Shown: one piece after another, positions 55,573 to 55,796 of the stretch
Numbering within the stretch: the stretch's first letter is position 1
How the letters are laid out: every line of letters starts with the position of its first letter
DNA from: Hyphomicrobiales bacterium
GTDB lineage: Bacteria > Pseudomonadota > Alphaproteobacteria > Rhizobiales > Rhizobiaceae
Assembly: GCA_024225445.1 (NCBI GenBank)
Contig: JAAEMP010000219.1
Location: 1 to 55,796 of the forward strand
Length of the DNA stretch: 55,796 nucleotides
Direction of reading: 5' to 3'
Program-made: the position numbers and the translations under genes
The notes under the pieces: generated by a model
Told to the model about the DNA's origin: nothing
Database searches by the model: none
What the model saw: the letters and a program-made list of their open reading frames with translations, nothing else

Positions 55573-55796
55573 GAGTTCAAGAATTCCTGACGTTTTTGAC
55601 GTAGATGAATTTCGAGCAACTTTCTTGAAGAATTTGACGCCGAATGGCTGGCCATTTCAGGAAATTTTTCGTGAAAGGGACCGAAATTCGTGTCGCTCGC
55701 CAAAAAAATTAGCAGGGGGTTTGGCCCATTTTGCCCGCTATCAGCGGTTTCTCTCTTGCAGGAACATCCGGTCCATGCGGGGTCTGTTAGGGAACA
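55573..55796. repeat. Dispersed repeat at the right window edge
   Basis: About 55695-55796 is the inverted partner of 4551-4650 (shared CCGCTATCAGCGG palindrome, CTTGCAGGAACA and CCGGTCCATGC). The bases at 55575 (GTTCAAGAATTCCTG) also recur at about 4488. The repeat is cut by the window end; no gene is seen. Confidence 0.6.

Overview
The window looks like a chromosomal stretch of an alphaproteobacterium of moderate GC content. The signs are chemoreceptors ending in a WxxF docking tail, an IalB-family protein, a DUF1127 protein, a VPLPA-CTERM protein, a fused indolepyruvate oxidoreductase, and CoA-thioester catabolism with hydantoinase/oxoprolinase and xanthine-dehydrogenase-type enzymes. I cannot place it below class level from sequence alone.

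Layout. (1) 1-10 kb: a MaoC hydratase, two chemoreceptors with near-identical signalling halves (one has three tandem CHASE3-like sensors), a fold-type IV PLP transaminase whose last codons come from an inserted element, and a crotonase. (2) 10.7-17.6 kb: a YjjI-type glycyl radical enzyme with its YjjW activase, followed by a four-gene thiamine-dependent 2-oxoacid oxidoreductase whose second gene fuses a GltD-like flavoprotein to a two-cluster ferredoxin. (3) 18-35.6 kb: an accessory region with regulators, a frameshifted deiodinase-like gene, a VPLPA-CTERM protein, an AAA ATPase coupled to two TPR membrane proteins, IalB, an aminotransferase, a fused 2-oxoacid oxidoreductase with a cupin regulator, and many truncated gene ends, IS remnants and small inverted-repeat elements. 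(4) 35.9-52.3 kb: fourteen minus-strand genes, mostly overlapping or closely spaced, that form one catabolic operon. It encodes an acyl-CoA ligase, CoA transferase, thiolase, two hotdog hydratases, acyl-CoA dehydrogenase, split B12 mutase, HyuA/HyuB, a three-subunit molybdenum hydroxylase and an SDR. A TetR gene, an opine-type dehydrogenase and a 3-hydroxyacyl-CoA dehydrogenase run divergently at 52.5-55.2 kb.

How the genes may work together. The glycyl radical enzyme needs anaerobic conditions and a low-potential electron donor; the adjacent oxidoreductase could make or use such electrons, so the two may form one anaerobic 2-oxoacid or C-C cleavage module. The large operon reads as activation of an unknown acid to its CoA ester, hydroxylation by a molybdoenzyme, ATP-dependent ring opening or carboxylation by HyuAB, carbon-skeleton rearrangement by the B12 mutase, and beta-oxidation-type finishing steps. 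The substrate is not visible from sequence.

Mobile-element history. At least three families of short non-autonomous elements occur. One 145-bp family (four copies plus a partial) duplicates TA on insertion. This can be read directly at 34.4 kb, where removing the element restores the reading frame of an IS3-type transposase remnant.
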